In this document: piece after piece, positions 44,653 through 57,219 of the stretch
Position numbering within the stretch: the stretch's first letter is position 1
How the letters are laid out: the number at the start of each line of letters is the position of its first letter
The notes under the pieces: generated by a model
Databases searched by the model: none
Seen by the model: the letters and a program-made list of their open reading frames with translations, nothing else
Told to the model about the DNA's origin: nothing
Source: Siderastrea siderea
Taxonomy: Eukaryota; Cnidaria; Anthozoa; Scleractinia; Rhizangiidae
Reading direction: 5' to 3'
Length of the DNA: 64,000 bases
NCBI GenBank assembly: GCA_964030785.1
Contig: OZ034975.1
Coordinates: forward strand, 1,312,201-1,376,200
Translations under genes and position numbers: made by a program

Positions 44653-45961
44653 AAGCGAACGAAATGAGGGTGGTACATGCACTGTCTGTGAAGAATGTGC
44701 TGAAATTTTAGTTTGTGCTAGGGATCAGAGAAACTTACAGATGTTTTACTTAGAATTTTAAAGCCTTCATTATTCTGGATATCCTGACTAATAATTGCTT
44801 AAAAGCTGACTGAGCTAACACAAAATAACAAGCGGTGACCCGTCGTCACTACATGATTTTAGATTAATTTTCTGAGCGAGCACTGACCAAAAAAGTTGTT
44901 TCAAACCGGTTAACTGGGGCAGCTAAATAGACAGGGACCGTGCGGCCTATTTTAGAGTAGGGGGCTAATTGGTGATCGCTCGTGTAAAGCAGGTGGGGGG
45001 GAAATCTCAAGCAAAAACTTTCTCTTTTCAAGTAATTAGCAATGTATCTAGAGCAGCCAAGTGTGATAAAAGTTGTCAGTTAAAACAGTCCCAAAATAAT
45101 GCTCCTTGACAGGTTCTTTGGTCGGCTCTACTCGAAAGATGAAACCGGCAAGCTATGAACCTTATCGTATTCGCATTTTTAAAGATCTCAAACATGAAAA
45201 CATTTTCCTTTAAAAAAACTTGTACAAGCAGACCTGTAGAATATTAAATCACTACTGAGTTTAGTATCATGAAACGTACATTTCTACCAAAGTCAGTCCG
45301 TAGCGGCCTAATTAAGGACTGAACGCCTTATTTGTTATCGATAGAACTGAGGAAATGTTTACATTTGTAGATTAGCTTGATAAAGTAACAGTCCTAATGT
45401 ATAATGCCCGGACAACACAAGAACAAAAGCCAACTAAAGTCCAAACTCTTCAACAACAGGAAAGAGTCGATGACAGTACGCGCAGAGTTAATGGCCCGAC
45501 AAGAGCGAGAGCGACAGTTTCAACTTCCATCGATTCAAGTGACTTGAAAAAGTCTGAACAGGTCCAGACTCTTCGAGATTCCCCAAGAGCGCGTGAGAAT
45601 TTTCAAATAATCAAGCCAAATGAAGGAAAGGCGATTTCAACACGGAGTTGTAGTATTCAGTTCCTGTTTGGTCTAAATTAAAAATTATATTTAACTGGTA
45701 AACCGAAAACTGATTAACTCTGAAACAAAGAAATTGTCCAACTTTTTCATTTATTTTTTAATGGCACCAAAAAAGGGAAAGGGGGTAAAAGCCCCCTCAG
45801 CCCACCCCTCGCGCGGTCCCTGATAGAAAGACCGCAAACAATAAATAAATTATTACAAAGAACAGCAGATTTCAAGAGAAGGGATAGGGAAAACAAACGC
45901 AGTGTATAGCTGTGTATAGCCATATATAGCTGGGTATAGCCACGTATGGCTGTATATATTT
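44653..45961. other. Central region of the giant element, right part
   Basis: Mostly unique DNA. A 94-codon open frame at 45397-45681 is hydrophilic and Arg/Thr/Gln-rich with no recognised domain. A 60-bp island of the 10-bp satellite lies at 45900-45960. Confidence 0.45.
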
Positions 45962-46074
45962 AACAATTATCCTGCGAAATCGCGCGGAATATCACCTGAT
46001 ACTTAGCCGACGAGGCCGTAGGCCGAGTTGGCTAAATCAGGGGATATTCCGCAAGATTGAGCAGGATAATTGTT
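45962..46074. repeat. 113-bp palindromic MITE
   Basis: AACAATTATCCTGC at the left is mirrored by GCAGGATAATTGTT at the right. Inner arms CGGAATATCACCTGAT and ATCAGGGGATATTCCG and a GAGGCCGTAGGCC loop complete the hairpin. Confidence 0.85.
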
Positions 46075-46712
46075 TTATTATTCAACAAATTCCCATCGCC
46101 TACCATTTTCAGAACGAGAAAAACTACGGCTCTATGATAAAAACGCTAAAAGCTAGCAACACATAAGCTTAATAAAAATCAAAACAGAACTTCAAGAAAT
46201 CGAAGTTTACTACCGTTCACTTAAAAAGACTTATTTACAAACTCATGTTTGGAAATGACAAGACAAAGGAAAAAAATATTGCTACCTTACCGAGAATAAG
46301 TCCTCTTTCTGTGAATTAAAATCTTTTCAACTTTAGTCTTTACAACTTTCCGTGCCGGCAAATGTGCTGCTTCGTTCGCAATAGCATTTTCTTGGTTGAG
46401 TTCTCACTATGAAAATTGCAAGTCAGCCTCTGGATATCTTTGTGAGCTGAAGGAAATACTTGTTGACGTTTTGAGAGCATTTAATCGTGGAAAGTTTCTT
46501 CCAGCGAGTTAAAATTTACGGACAACACTGCTAAAACTGCCTCGCTTTTCAAAATGGCCGGCCACCAAACAAGCAATGAAAGAAAATCTGCAGTGCACTT
46601 CCAGATATGGTCATTTACGTATATCGCAGGATATCTGTCATGTAGGATGACAGATATTGAGGGCTTCCTTACCATATATGGGCATAGTAACAATTTGTTG
46701 AATAATAACCAT
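46075..46712. repeat. Possible TIR element bounded by TTATTATTCAACAAATT
   Basis: TATTATTCAACAAATT at 46075-46091 is inverted as AATTTGTTGAATAATA at about 46693-46709. A smaller hairpin (ATATCTGTCA / TGACAGATAT) is at 46627-46655. No ORF of note. It abuts the start of the right satellite array. Confidence 0.5.
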
Positions 46713-49700
46713 GTATAGCTGTTAATAGCTGTGTATAGCCATGTATGGATGTGTGGAGCTAAGTATACCTCTGTATAGCCATGTATAGCTGTTTATAGCT
46801 ATGTATGTCTGTGTATAGCCATGTATAGCTGTGTATAGCCATGTATATCTGTGTATAGCTATGTATAGCTGTATATAGCGAGGTGTATAGTTTGTATAGT
46901 CATGTACAGCTGTGTATAGCTCTGTATAGCTGTGTATATTCATTTATACCTCTGTATAGCCATTTATGGCTATGTGTAGTCGCGTATAGCCATGTATAGC
47001 TATGTATAGCAGTGTATAGTCACGTACAACCATGTATAGCTGTCTATATCTATGTATGGCCATGTATAGCTGTGTATAGCCATGTATAGCTGTGTATATC
47101 CATCCATGTACAGCCATGTATAGCTGTGTATGGCTATGTATGGCAATGTATAGCCATGTATAGCTGTGTATAGCTGTGGATAGCCATGTATAGCTATGTA
47201 TAGCTGTGTATAGCTATGTATGGCTATGTATACCTGTGTATAGCCATGTATAGCTATGTATAGATATGTATAGCTATGTATAGCTATGTATACTCTCTAT
47301 AGCCATGTATAGCCATGTATAGCCATGTATAACCATTTATAGCCATGTATAGCTGTGTATAGCCATGTATAGCTGTGTATAGCTGTGTTTAGCTATATAT
47401 GGATATGTATACCTGTGTAGAGCCATGTATAGCTGTGTATGACTGTATACAGCCATGCATGCCCCTGTATAGCCATGTATAGCCATGTATATCTGTGTAT
47501 AGCCATGTATAGCTGTGTATAGCTGTGTATAGTCATGTATATCCATGTATAGCCATGTATAGCCATGTATAGCTGTGTATAGCCATGTGTAGCTGTGTAT
47601 AGCTGTGTATAGCTATGTATGGCTATGTATATCTGTGTATAGCCATGTATATCTGTGTATGGCTGTGTATAGCCATGTATAGCTGTGTATAGCCATGTAT
47701 AGCTATGTATAGCTGTGTACAGCTATGTATGTCTATGTATAACTGTGTATAGCCATGTATAGCTATGTATAGCTGTGTATAGCGGTGTATAGCTGTGTAT
47801 AGGAATGTATAGCCATGTATAGCCATGTATAGTCATGTATAGGCATGTATAGCTGTGTATAGCTGTGTATAGCCATGTATAGCTATGTATAGCTGTGTAT
47901 AGCTATGTATGGCTATGTATATCTGTGTATAGCCATGTATAGCTATGTATAGCTATGTATAGCTATGTATACTGTGTATAGCCATGTATACTGTGTATAG
48001 CCATGTATAGCCATATATAGTCATGTATAACCATTTATAGCCATGTATAGCTGTGTATAGCCATGTATAGCTGTGTTTAGCTATGTATGGCTATGTATAT
48101 CTGTGTATAGCCATGTATATCTGTGTATAGCTATGTATAGCTGTATATAGCGAGGTGTATAGTTTGTATAGTCATGTACAGCTGTGTATAGCTCTGTATA
48201 GCTGTGTATATTCATTTATACCTCTGTATAGCCATTTATGGCCATGTGTAGTCGCGTATAGCCATGTATAGCTATGTATAGCAGTGTATAGTCACGTACA
48301 ACCATGTATAGCTGTCTATATCTATGTATGGCCATGTATAGCTGTGTATAGCCATGTATAGCTGTGTATATCCATCCATGTACAGCCATGTATAGCTGTG
48401 TATGGCTATGTATGGCAATGTATAGCCATGTATAGCTGTGTATAGCTGTGGATAGCCATGTATAGCTATGTATAGCTGTGTATAGCTATGTATGGCTATG
48501 TATACCTGTGTATAGCCATGTATAGCTATGTATAGCTATGTATAGCTATGTATAGCTATGTATACTCTCTATAGCCATGTATAGCCATGTATAGCCATGT
48601 ATAACCATTTATAGCCATGTATAGCTGTGTATAGCCATGTATAGCTGTGTATAGCTGTGTTTAGCTATATATGGATATGTATACCTGTGTAGAGCCATGT
48701 ATAGCTGTGTATGACTGTATACAGCCATGCATGCCCCTGTATAGCCATGTATAGCCATGTATATCTGTGTATAGCCATGTATAGCTGTGTATAGCTGTGT
48801 ATAGTCATGTATATCCATGTATAGCCATGTATAGCCATGTATAGCTGTGTATAGCCATGTGTAGCTGTGTATAGCTGTGTATAGCTATGTATGGCTATGT
48901 ATATCTGTGTATAGCCATGTATATCTGTGTATGGCTGTGTATAGCCATGTATAGCTGTGTATAGCCATGTATAGCTATGTATAGCTGTGTACAGCTATGT
49001 ATGTCTATGTATAACTGTGTATAGCCATGTATAGCTATGTATAGCTGTGTATAGCGGTGTATAGCTGTGTATAGGAATGTATAGCCATGTATAGCCATGT
49101 ATAGTCATGTATAGGCATGTATAGCTGTGTATAGCTGTGTATAGCCATGTATAGCTATGTATAGCTGTGTATAGCTATGTATGGCTATGTATATCTGTGT
49201 ATAGCCATGTATAGCTATGTATAGCTATGTATAGCTATGTATACTGTGTATAGCCATGTATACTGTGTATAGCCATGTATAGCCATATATAGTCATGTAT
49301 AACCATTTATAGCCATGTATAGCTGTGTATAGCCATGTATAGCTGTGTTTAGCTATGTATGGCTATGTATATCTGTGTATAGCCATGTATAGCTGTGTAT
49401 AGCTGTGTATAGTTATGTAGAGCCATGTATAGCCATGTATAGCCATGTATAGCTGTGTATAGCTGTGTATATCAATGTCTAGCCATGTCTAGCCATGTAT
49501 AGCCATGTCTAGCCATGTCTAGCCATGTATAGCTGTGTATAGCGATGTATAGCTGTGTATAGCTGTGTATAGCCATGTATAGCTGTGTATAGCTGTGTAT
49601 AGCTGTGTATAGCTATGTATGGCTATGTATGGCTATGTATATCGTTGTATAGCCATGTATAGCTGTGTATAGCTGTGTATAGTTATGTACAGCCATGTAT

Positions 49701-51650
49701 AGGCATGTATAGCCATGTATAGCTGTGTATAGCTGTGTATAGCTGTGTATATCAATGTATAGCCATGTATAGCCATGTATAGCCATGTATAGCCATGTAT
49801 AGCTGTGTATAGCCATGTATAGCTGTGTATAGCTGTGTATAATTATGTGTGGCTATGTATATCTGTGTATAGCCATGTATAGCTGTGTATGGCTGTGTAT
49901 AGCTATGTATAGCCATGTATAGCCATGTATGGCTGTGTATAGCCATGTATAGCTATGTATAGCTGTGTATAGCTGTGTATAGCTATGTATGGCTATGTAT
50001 ATCTGTGTATAGCCATGTATAGCTGTGTATAGCTGTGTATAGTTATGTAGAGCCATGTTTAGCCATGTATAGCTGTGTATAGCTGTGTATATAAATGTAT
50101 AGCCATGTATAGCCATGTATAGCCATGTATATCCTTGTATAGCTGTGTATAGCCATGTATAGCTGTGTATAGCTGTGTATAGCTATGTATGGCTATGCAT
50201 ATCTGTGTATAGCCATGTATAGCTGTGTATAGCTGTGTATAGTTATGTACAGCAATGTATAGCCATGTATGGCTGTGTATAGCCATGTATAGCTATGTAT
50301 AGCTGTGTATAGCTGTGTATAGCTATGTATGGCTATGTATATCTGTGTATAGCCATGTATAGCTGTGTATATCTGTGTATAGTTATGTAGAGCCATGTAT
50401 AGCCATGTATAGCTGATATAGCTGTGTATATCAATGTATAGCCATGTACAGCCATATATATCCATGTATAGCTTTGTATAGCCATGTATAGCTGTGTATA
50501 GCTGTGTATAGCTATGTATGGCTATGTATATCTGTGTATAGCCATGTATAGCTGTGTATAGCCATGTATAGCCATGTATAGCTGTGTAGGTCTGTGTATA
50601 GCCATGTATAGCTGTGTCTAGCCATGTATAGCTATGTATAGCTGTGTATAGCCATGTATAGCTATGTATAGCCGTGTATAGCTGTGTATAGCTATATATG
50701 TCTATGTATGGCTATGTATACCTGTGTATAGCCATGTATAGCTGTGTATAGCCATGTATAGCTATGTATAGCTGTGTATAGCTGTCTATAGCTATGTATA
50801 GCCGTGTATAGCTGTGTATAGCTATATATGTCTATGTATGGCTATGTATACCTGTGTATAGCCATGTATATCTGTGTATAGCCATGTATAGCTATGTATA
50901 GCTGTGTATAGCTGTGTATAGCCATGTATAGCTGTGTATAGCCATGTATAGCTATGTATAGCTGTGTATAGCCGTGTATAGCTGTGTATAGCTATATATG
51001 TCTATGTATGGCTATGTATACCTGTGTATAGCCATGTATATCTGTGTATAGCCATGTATAGCTATGTATAGCTGTGTATAGCTGTGTATAGCCATGTATA
51101 GCTGTGTATAGCCATGTATAGCTATGTATAGCTGTGTATAGCCGTGTATAGCTGTGTATAGCTATATATGTCTATGTATGGCTATGTATACCTGTGTATA
51201 GCCATGTATAGCTGTGTGTAGCCATGTATAGCTGTGTATAGCTGTGTATAGCTGTGTATAGCCATGTATAGCTGTGTATAGCCATGTATAGCTATGTATA
51301 GCTGTGTATAGCTGTGTATAGCCATGTATAGCTGTGTATAGCCATGTATAGCTATGTATAGCTGTGTATAGCCGTGTATAGCTGTGTATAGCTATATATG
51401 TCTATGTATGGCTATGTATACCTGTGTATAGCCATGTATAGCTGTGTGTAGCCATGTATAGCTGTGTATAGCTGTGTATAGCTGTGTATAGCCATGTATA
51501 GCTGTGTATAGCCATGTATAGCTATGTATAGCTGTGTATAGCTGTGTATAGCTATATATGTCTATGTACATCTGTGTATAGCCATGTATAGCCATGTATA
51601 GCCATGTATAGCCATGTATAGCTGTGTATAGCTATGTATATTGCTTCCTA
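46713..51650 (-). repeat. Right satellite array, 10-bp unit, inverted relative to the left
   Basis: About 4.9 kb of CTGTGTATAG / CCATGTATAG units, the reverse complement of the left array. A 1,272-bp block is duplicated almost perfectly (about 46836-48107 and 48108-49379). From 50.6 to 51.6 kb a subunit with GCTATATATGTCTATGTATG recurs at 130-230 bp intervals that are multiples of 10. Long minus-strand open frames are a by-product of the repeat. Confidence 0.97.
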
Positions 51651-51848
51651 TGTTTATGCCTATATTGGATTAAGTCAAACCACTATATGATAGTTACACC
51701 ACGTATCTACGGGGCCAACAACCCTTCACGCAGACCAGAAGAATCGGGGGCTCTGAAAAACCGCGAAACCGATGGAATCGACGCGGGAAGGCACAAGAGA
51801 TTTTGTCACGAGATTTTAGTAGATTTTCTATCAAACGGGTAAACAAAG

Positions 51849-54800
51849 ATGCATCAGGAACATATTGTCGCTAAATTCCTGCAAGGCTTCTACGTTCTTT
51901 TTCATTACACAGTTATAATACTGGGACTAACTGGTGTCCTTCCGATTGCATTGCTGTATTTTCTCTACATTCAACCACTATCATGGCTTCTTTTAGCGAT
52001 CTATTTGACCTGGTTGTTCATCGACTGGCGAACACCTAAACGAGGTGGAAGAAAAGTTGGTGTAAACTTCATAGGCAGCTTGTATCCATTCAGATGTATG
52101 CGAGATTACTATCCTATTAAACTGGTTAAAACAGCGGATCTCGATTCCAAAAGGAACTATATTTTTGGCTACCACCCCCACGGATTTATGCCTGACGGTT
52201 TGTTGATAAGCTTTGGAACCAATTTACTTGGTTTTGAAGAAGAGTTCCCTGGCATTACACCGCATATTGGAGCTCATTCCAGTACGTATCTTAGTAAGAC
52301 ACCTTTAAATTACACCTTCGCAAAATAAGTGCACCAGGGTCTGGAAGGGTATTCTCGGGATCCGGCATTTGGCCAAAATACGGTGCGGGATTCGGGAAAA
52401 CGCAAAATATCTTGACGGGATTCGGTATTTCACTGCTACCAGGGAAGCGGGATTCGCCAAAATTTGGGCGCGGGATGCAAGACTTTTTGCTTGTCTGTTG
52501 GGAATTCGGGAAATTGCCATGACGGAAGTAAACATTCTAGCGGCAAAAGCGAATCAACCAGGTGAGTGCAAAATATCAATCGAAAGGGCCAATCTACGTC
52601 TGAAATTTATTAGCTGTTACAGAAATTAGTCTTTTTTAAACGTATTTTTGGGAAAGAAAAGACGGGATTTGGGATAGCAATGAAAAAAGTGCAGGATGCA
52701 GCACTCTCGTGAAAAAGGAGCGGGAATGCGGGATCAGGACCCCCCCCCCCCTTCCAGACCCTGATGCACTGTTATGGTGATGCATGGCAATGGCATATGG
52801 CCTAATCTTTTTTCTTTGCATTATGGTAAAGAAAACATACAAACCCTTAGGTATTGACAGGGGCTCATACCAGGGCTTCTGGTATTGACAAGTAAAGCAA
52901 AGGGCAGTACAGCTGTATGAGCTTGGGGTACCTGTGAAATACAAAATTTTGGATTTATCAACTGAGTTGATAAGGTAAACTGGCCACCGTAAAGAGATTG
53001 AAAGCTGACGTTTCGAGCATTAGCCCTTCATCATAGCAAATCCGCTTTTATCTTTTTTCGCAAGGGTTAGGGTCATGCATGGGGTGGTATTTTACATAGT
53101 ACATAGGATTTGAGGGTATTGGACATGATGTAAGTCAATAGGCCATTTCCAAGTTGTCCTGTGCCTCTTTTTCAAAGCGAGGCCTGGTGCACAACCTTTC
53201 ACGTGAAAATGAGTTTCATTTGTATGTGGATGAAAATTCATTTTCATATGAAAGGCTGTGCACCAAGATTCATTTGAAAAAGAGGCACAAGACAACTTGG
53301 AAATGGCCTATTACAGGTTTAATAGGCTCGATTACCAGCCACCATTGGGGAAAATGAACCTAAGAAAGCTGTAGAAATCGAGCCTATTTATGGGTGCCCC
53401 TCAGACTCATTTCTCTTTCTGGTCCAAATATACTATGTTACATTAGATGGGGCAATTTTTCTTGCAGCTGCAGTAATGAAAATTATGTTTACAAGAGGCA
53501 AGTTGCATTATATTAATATAGGTTACAAGCTGCACGATTTATCAATTTGCTAAAACCACTGCAATAGTGTTTCATTTCTTAATGTTGGTAACAAAATATT
53601 CTTTTCTTCTAGCAATACTTCAAACTCCATTTTACCGAGAGGTTGCATTGTGGCTCAGAGTTGTGGATGTGCAGTTGGAGAGTTGTAAATATATCCTGAC
53701 ACAGATGGGTCCAGGGAATTCTATTGCAATAACACCTGGAGGGGCAGCGGAAATGCTGGACTCATGCCGCAAAGATTACATTTTGACTGTAAATAGACGC
53801 AAACAATTTATCAAAATGGCATTAGAGACAGGGTATGTTTATGGCTTGTTACTTTTTTTCCAAAAGTAGCATAAATTTAAGAAGGTATTCATGTAATTTA
53901 CACATCTAATGATGCTTGCATTTATGATATGTTTAATTCTATTTACCATCCAGTTACTTATTTGTTTATGCCAAACTGATCCAGTTAGAGTCAAAACTGA
54001 CTCTGATATTAAGAGGAGCCCTGGGTATATTTCTTTATTGGGTACTGAACAATCACATTTTCAAATTTGATGGAATTTTTTTGTTTCTCATTACAGGTCT
54101 TCCCTGGTTCCTGTATTTGGATTTGGACAAAATGACAGTTTCCACCAACCATCTTTCACCAACCTTAACTGGCTGAAAAGCTACAAAAGAATAAACCGCT
54201 CAGTACTGGAGAAATGGGTGAAATTATTTATCAGGGGCACACTGATTTCACTTTGCGGCAAGTTCTGCATCCCGTGTCTTCCTTACAACAACCCAATAAC
54301 AGTTGTAGGTAAGATAATTGACTCAGTATAAAACAAACTACTATTTATTTGGCAGGGGTAGACCTAAATTGATTGGCTGGTTTAATTGCATGCCCTTTGT
54401 ATGGTACTAAAAATAGCATTCTGGTAAATAAAACTTGTCCACAAAAGTGATATTCAAGTCAACAGAAAGTTCATTAAAAAAGTTCATTAAAAACAGTCAT
54501 ATTAAAAACCCTAAACCACACAACGATGAAGACACCTGAAGTTTGGGACTAAGACAGTCTTTATTGACAACTAATTAAATGATTAATAACACAATATACA
54601 AAATAATTAAATAGCTAATATGACACTCCAGCACCGATGAAACTAAATCAGCACAATACAAAATACAAGCGTAGTAAACAAACAGACGGTAGGCTGTCAA
54701 GATAATAATGATAGAAGGTATATAACCTAGGAGGGCAGGGTGGGAAAACTGCTTAACAGTGTGCTTATAATTGTGCTGTGTGCTCTAGAGCAGAAATATT

Positions 54801-55340
54801 GAGCAAGTGAAACATGGCGATAAATCTAAGCTTTATATACCCTAGTGATATAGTTTTACATGTGTGCTGTAGAATACCAAAAACTACATACTAGCGTGTG
54901 ACTTACTTATATAGTAATTTCCCTGGACAGTAGTGATTGCAACACTAGCTAGTTGACCTTAATATGATCTGAAGTCCAAGACTGCCTTCTCCCAATGCTA
55001 AAGTTTGTGATTTAGAGGAGCATCACCCGAGACCGATGCTGCCCAAAAACTGATGATACTTAGGTAAAAATGTTACGTATAAAATTAACTAGAGATCGTG
55101 TTTGTGTGGTTTTTTGGTAGAGGTCTGATTGTGTTGGTGTCTAGTCACCAATCTCACATTTTTATTTCTCTTTCTCTTTTATCAGTTGGCTCACCAATAT
55201 ATGTGGACAAAGTAACAAATCCTAGTGATGAACAGATAGAGAAACTTCATGCTGAGTACATAGAGGGACTGAAGAGGCTGTTCGAAGAAAACCGAAATAA
55301 ATATGGTGTACCCAGCAACACCAAACTCATTATTCAGTAG
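51849..55340 (+). CDS. DGAT2/MOGAT-family acyltransferase, copy B (4 exons, intact)
   Basis: Exons 51849-52281, 53613-53832, 54097-54308 and 55186-55340, all with GT-AG introns (donors GTACGT, GTATGT, GTAAGA), join to 339 residues, the normal family length. The protein should transfer an acyl group from acyl-CoA to mono- or diacylglycerol in the ER membrane. Residues ~19-58 are hydrophobic (membrane hairpin); then RTPKRGGRKV, MRDYYPIKLVKTADL and the catalytic HPHG at 109-112. Exon 2 gives TPFYREVALWL and an AITPGGAAEML glycine motif; exons 2/3 give RKQFIKMALETG and SLVPVFGFGQND; exon 4 gives VGSPIYV and ends in IIQ. I cannot separate DGAT2, MOGAT and wax-synthase activity from sequence. ATG at 51849 is the first in frame, 138 bp from the giant element. 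Intron 1 holds two small transposon-like repeats. Confidence 0.93.
52335..52763. mobile_element. CAGGGT-ended TIR element in intron 1 of copy B
   Basis: The ends CAGGGTCTGGAAGGG and CCCTTCCAGACCCTG are inverted repeats. The flanks share TGCAC (left) and TGCAC (right, after one extra A). The interior is rich in GCGGGATTCGG-like runs plus a poly-C run near the right end. It is non-coding. The same terminal hexamer is found in the element at 58729-58969. Confidence 0.7.
53137..53312. repeat. 176-bp palindromic MITE in intron 1 of copy B
   Basis: AATAGGCCATTTCCAAGTTG pairs with CAACTTGGAAATGGCCTATT, and GTGCCTCTTTTTCAAA pairs with a TTTGAAAAAGAGGCAC-like arm. The inner part is also symmetric (TGTGCACCAAG versus CTGGTGCACAA). 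No ORF. Confidence 0.85.
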
Positions 55341-55513
55341 CCAGTAATCCCTTTACACTTATCACTCTTTCAGTTTGACTCACCGACTGCTTTCCCACTC
55401 ACCACAACCTTGCTCTGTCTTCCCAATCCAAGATGTTGGCTTTAACAGGCAAAGGAACATTTGACACTTGTCTGCCCATAAAATGTGTGACTGTGCACTG
55501 CAGGCAACAGGAA

Positions 55514-55677
55514 TGGATCCAGGGGGGTGGATTGGGTGGCTAGCCACCCCCCTCTTTTGGGTCGTTTAAGCTTGAAATTAAGAAATGGAACAGAACTATT
55601 AATGAAGCGATTTTGTCTCTATTTTTTCTGATATCATTAAGTCAGGTCAGCCGCCCCCTTTCAAAATCCTGGATCCA
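55514..55677. repeat. Short TIR repeat, TGGATCCAGG ends
   Basis: TGGATCCAGGGGGGTGG at the left and CCTGGATCCA at the right are inverted, 164 bp apart. It lies in the 3' flank of copy B. Confidence 0.55.
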
Positions 55678-55747
55678 CTACTGAGGCAACTAAATGAGTT
55701 TTTATACAAAGCTCGTTTTCAGTCAGTAGTTGTTTGGTGCCCCACCC

Positions 55748-56035
55748 CGGGGGGGAGGACTCCCAAATAAAAGTGACAGGGGTGATCGTTTTACCTTGTA
55801 GGGTTAAAATCCCTGATTTAGTACCCCTTAGGGTGTTAAAGTCTAAAGAGACCTTCATGAGACAGAATACATTTTTGTCAAACATCAGTTAATTAGTTGT
55901 TTTAGAATTGGTACCTTTATCTTATGGTAAAAATGAATTCAAGCCACAGCTACAAAATGAGATTTTGGTACTTTTAAGGGTCTTATTTCAAATTTTGGGT
56001 GATCAGTCCCCGTCACTTTTATGTGGAAGTCTTGC
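55748..56035. repeat. MITE-like element with imperfect ~35-bp TIRs
   Basis: GGACTCCCAAATAAAAGTGA on the left matches the reverse complement of TCACTTTTATGTGGAAGTC on the right, followed inwards by CAGGGGTGATC versus GATCAGTCCCCG. Non-coding, in the 3' flank of copy B. Confidence 0.7.
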
Positions 56036-57215
56036 CTGGTTGTACTGTTTGCCTTCAGTCTGAACTGGCAGGAATAATTTCCCTGAACCTTCAATCTGTG
56101 TAGCCTGGGTTTTTATTTATTCCTACATTCCCAGAGTCAGATCAACGAACAAAAAAGAAAATAAGTCACGTTAGCGTGTCTATATAACCGCCACATGAAA
56201 TTTTTCACATACAGTCAACAAGTGTGTATATAGCTAGGTGAACCTATAGAAGAGGGGAAAAAATTCGCTCCAGTGAATGGTGATGTCAAAAGAATCCTAT
56301 TTGCTGATTGGATGTGATCACAAATGAGCTTTAACAAACTAAATCCTGTAGCCCCTTTACTTCCAAATCGGTCTTGTACTCAATGCAAGCCCATGTCTTT
56401 AAGTCAGCAGTGCCAGATCTATGCTAGCAGGCTGCCTTTTCCACGGTCCTTTTTTTGTTGCCCATTTCCCTCTGTCCGCCTCTCTCTTACCTTCGCTCCC
56501 GAGTAATCGCAAAAGTTTTATTTTGGATGGAAACTTTTCGGACTAGTTTTTAACGTTTAAAAGAAATTAGACAAAATGTCAGACATTACGATGCCACTAT
56601 TGATACCTTTTTTGCGTAAAACATACCTGTATGTGATCCAAAACACATGTCACATTCCGTATCAGTATCGAGAGCTGCAAAATGAGCTATAGTCTATGTG
56701 ACGATGGAAACATTTCTTTAATTTTTTACTGTTTTTGTCACCTAAAACTGTCATAACCAAATCCACAACTCCTTTCACTTATCTTGAATTCATTTATGAA
56801 ATACACTCTTCAATACCGTTATGAATGTTATATGATAGCAAGTTTTCTCTTGATGATGGAAATAACCTTTGAGGTTAGTTCGGAAAAGATCGTGTTTGCG
56901 TCTGGGCCTTTAAACACCACTTTTAAGGGGTAACGAGTTAAAAAAGTAGTAAACTTTCTTTGTAGTGTCAATCTAGAACCCTTCGTCGATTCCGCCAACT
57001 TTAACTTTGATCTACTGCTTTATCTGCCTTGCTCGTCAAATGATCGTCCGGTTCTTACAATCGTCTTCCCCTTGGTCTGTTATAAATATTTGTATCATGA
57101 TGTATCATCTCGTGTTCCGCAGTGTGGTCCACGGGTCCGAAGTCCTCACATCTTTACCATGCCACGAGATTTCCGAGGAAACTTCACAAAGTAAAGAAAG
57201 CAAGTTTCGACAAGT
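56036..57215. other. Intergenic, no gene recognised
   Basis: Unique sequence with only short featureless open frames between copies B and D. Confidence 0.4.
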
Positions 57216-57219
57216 TGTT

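Larger units (their letters stand above)
33931..51711. mobile_element. Giant foldback-type element with inverted 10-bp satellite arrays, 17.8 kb
   Basis: The ends are inverted repeats of about 80 bp: the left starts GGTAGGTACGTGGTGTAAC and the right reads GTTACACCACGTATCTACG, and the match runs on through the first satellite units. Immediately outside lie identical direct 8-mers GGGCCAAC (33923-33930 and 51712-51719), as expected of a target-site duplication. Inside each end is an array of 10-bp units in opposite orientation. The central ~4.9 kb (excluding gypsy 2) has no recognised transposase. An 8-bp duplication fits several DNA-transposon groups; tandem-array termini recall the Drosophila FB and sea urchin TU foldback elements. 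That it moved as one unit is inference. Confidence 0.6.

Noticed and set aside
33931..51711. CRISPR-like or centromeric array
   Set aside because: Units are 10 bp without spacers and the DNA is eukaryotic; array size is small and it has transposon-type ends.
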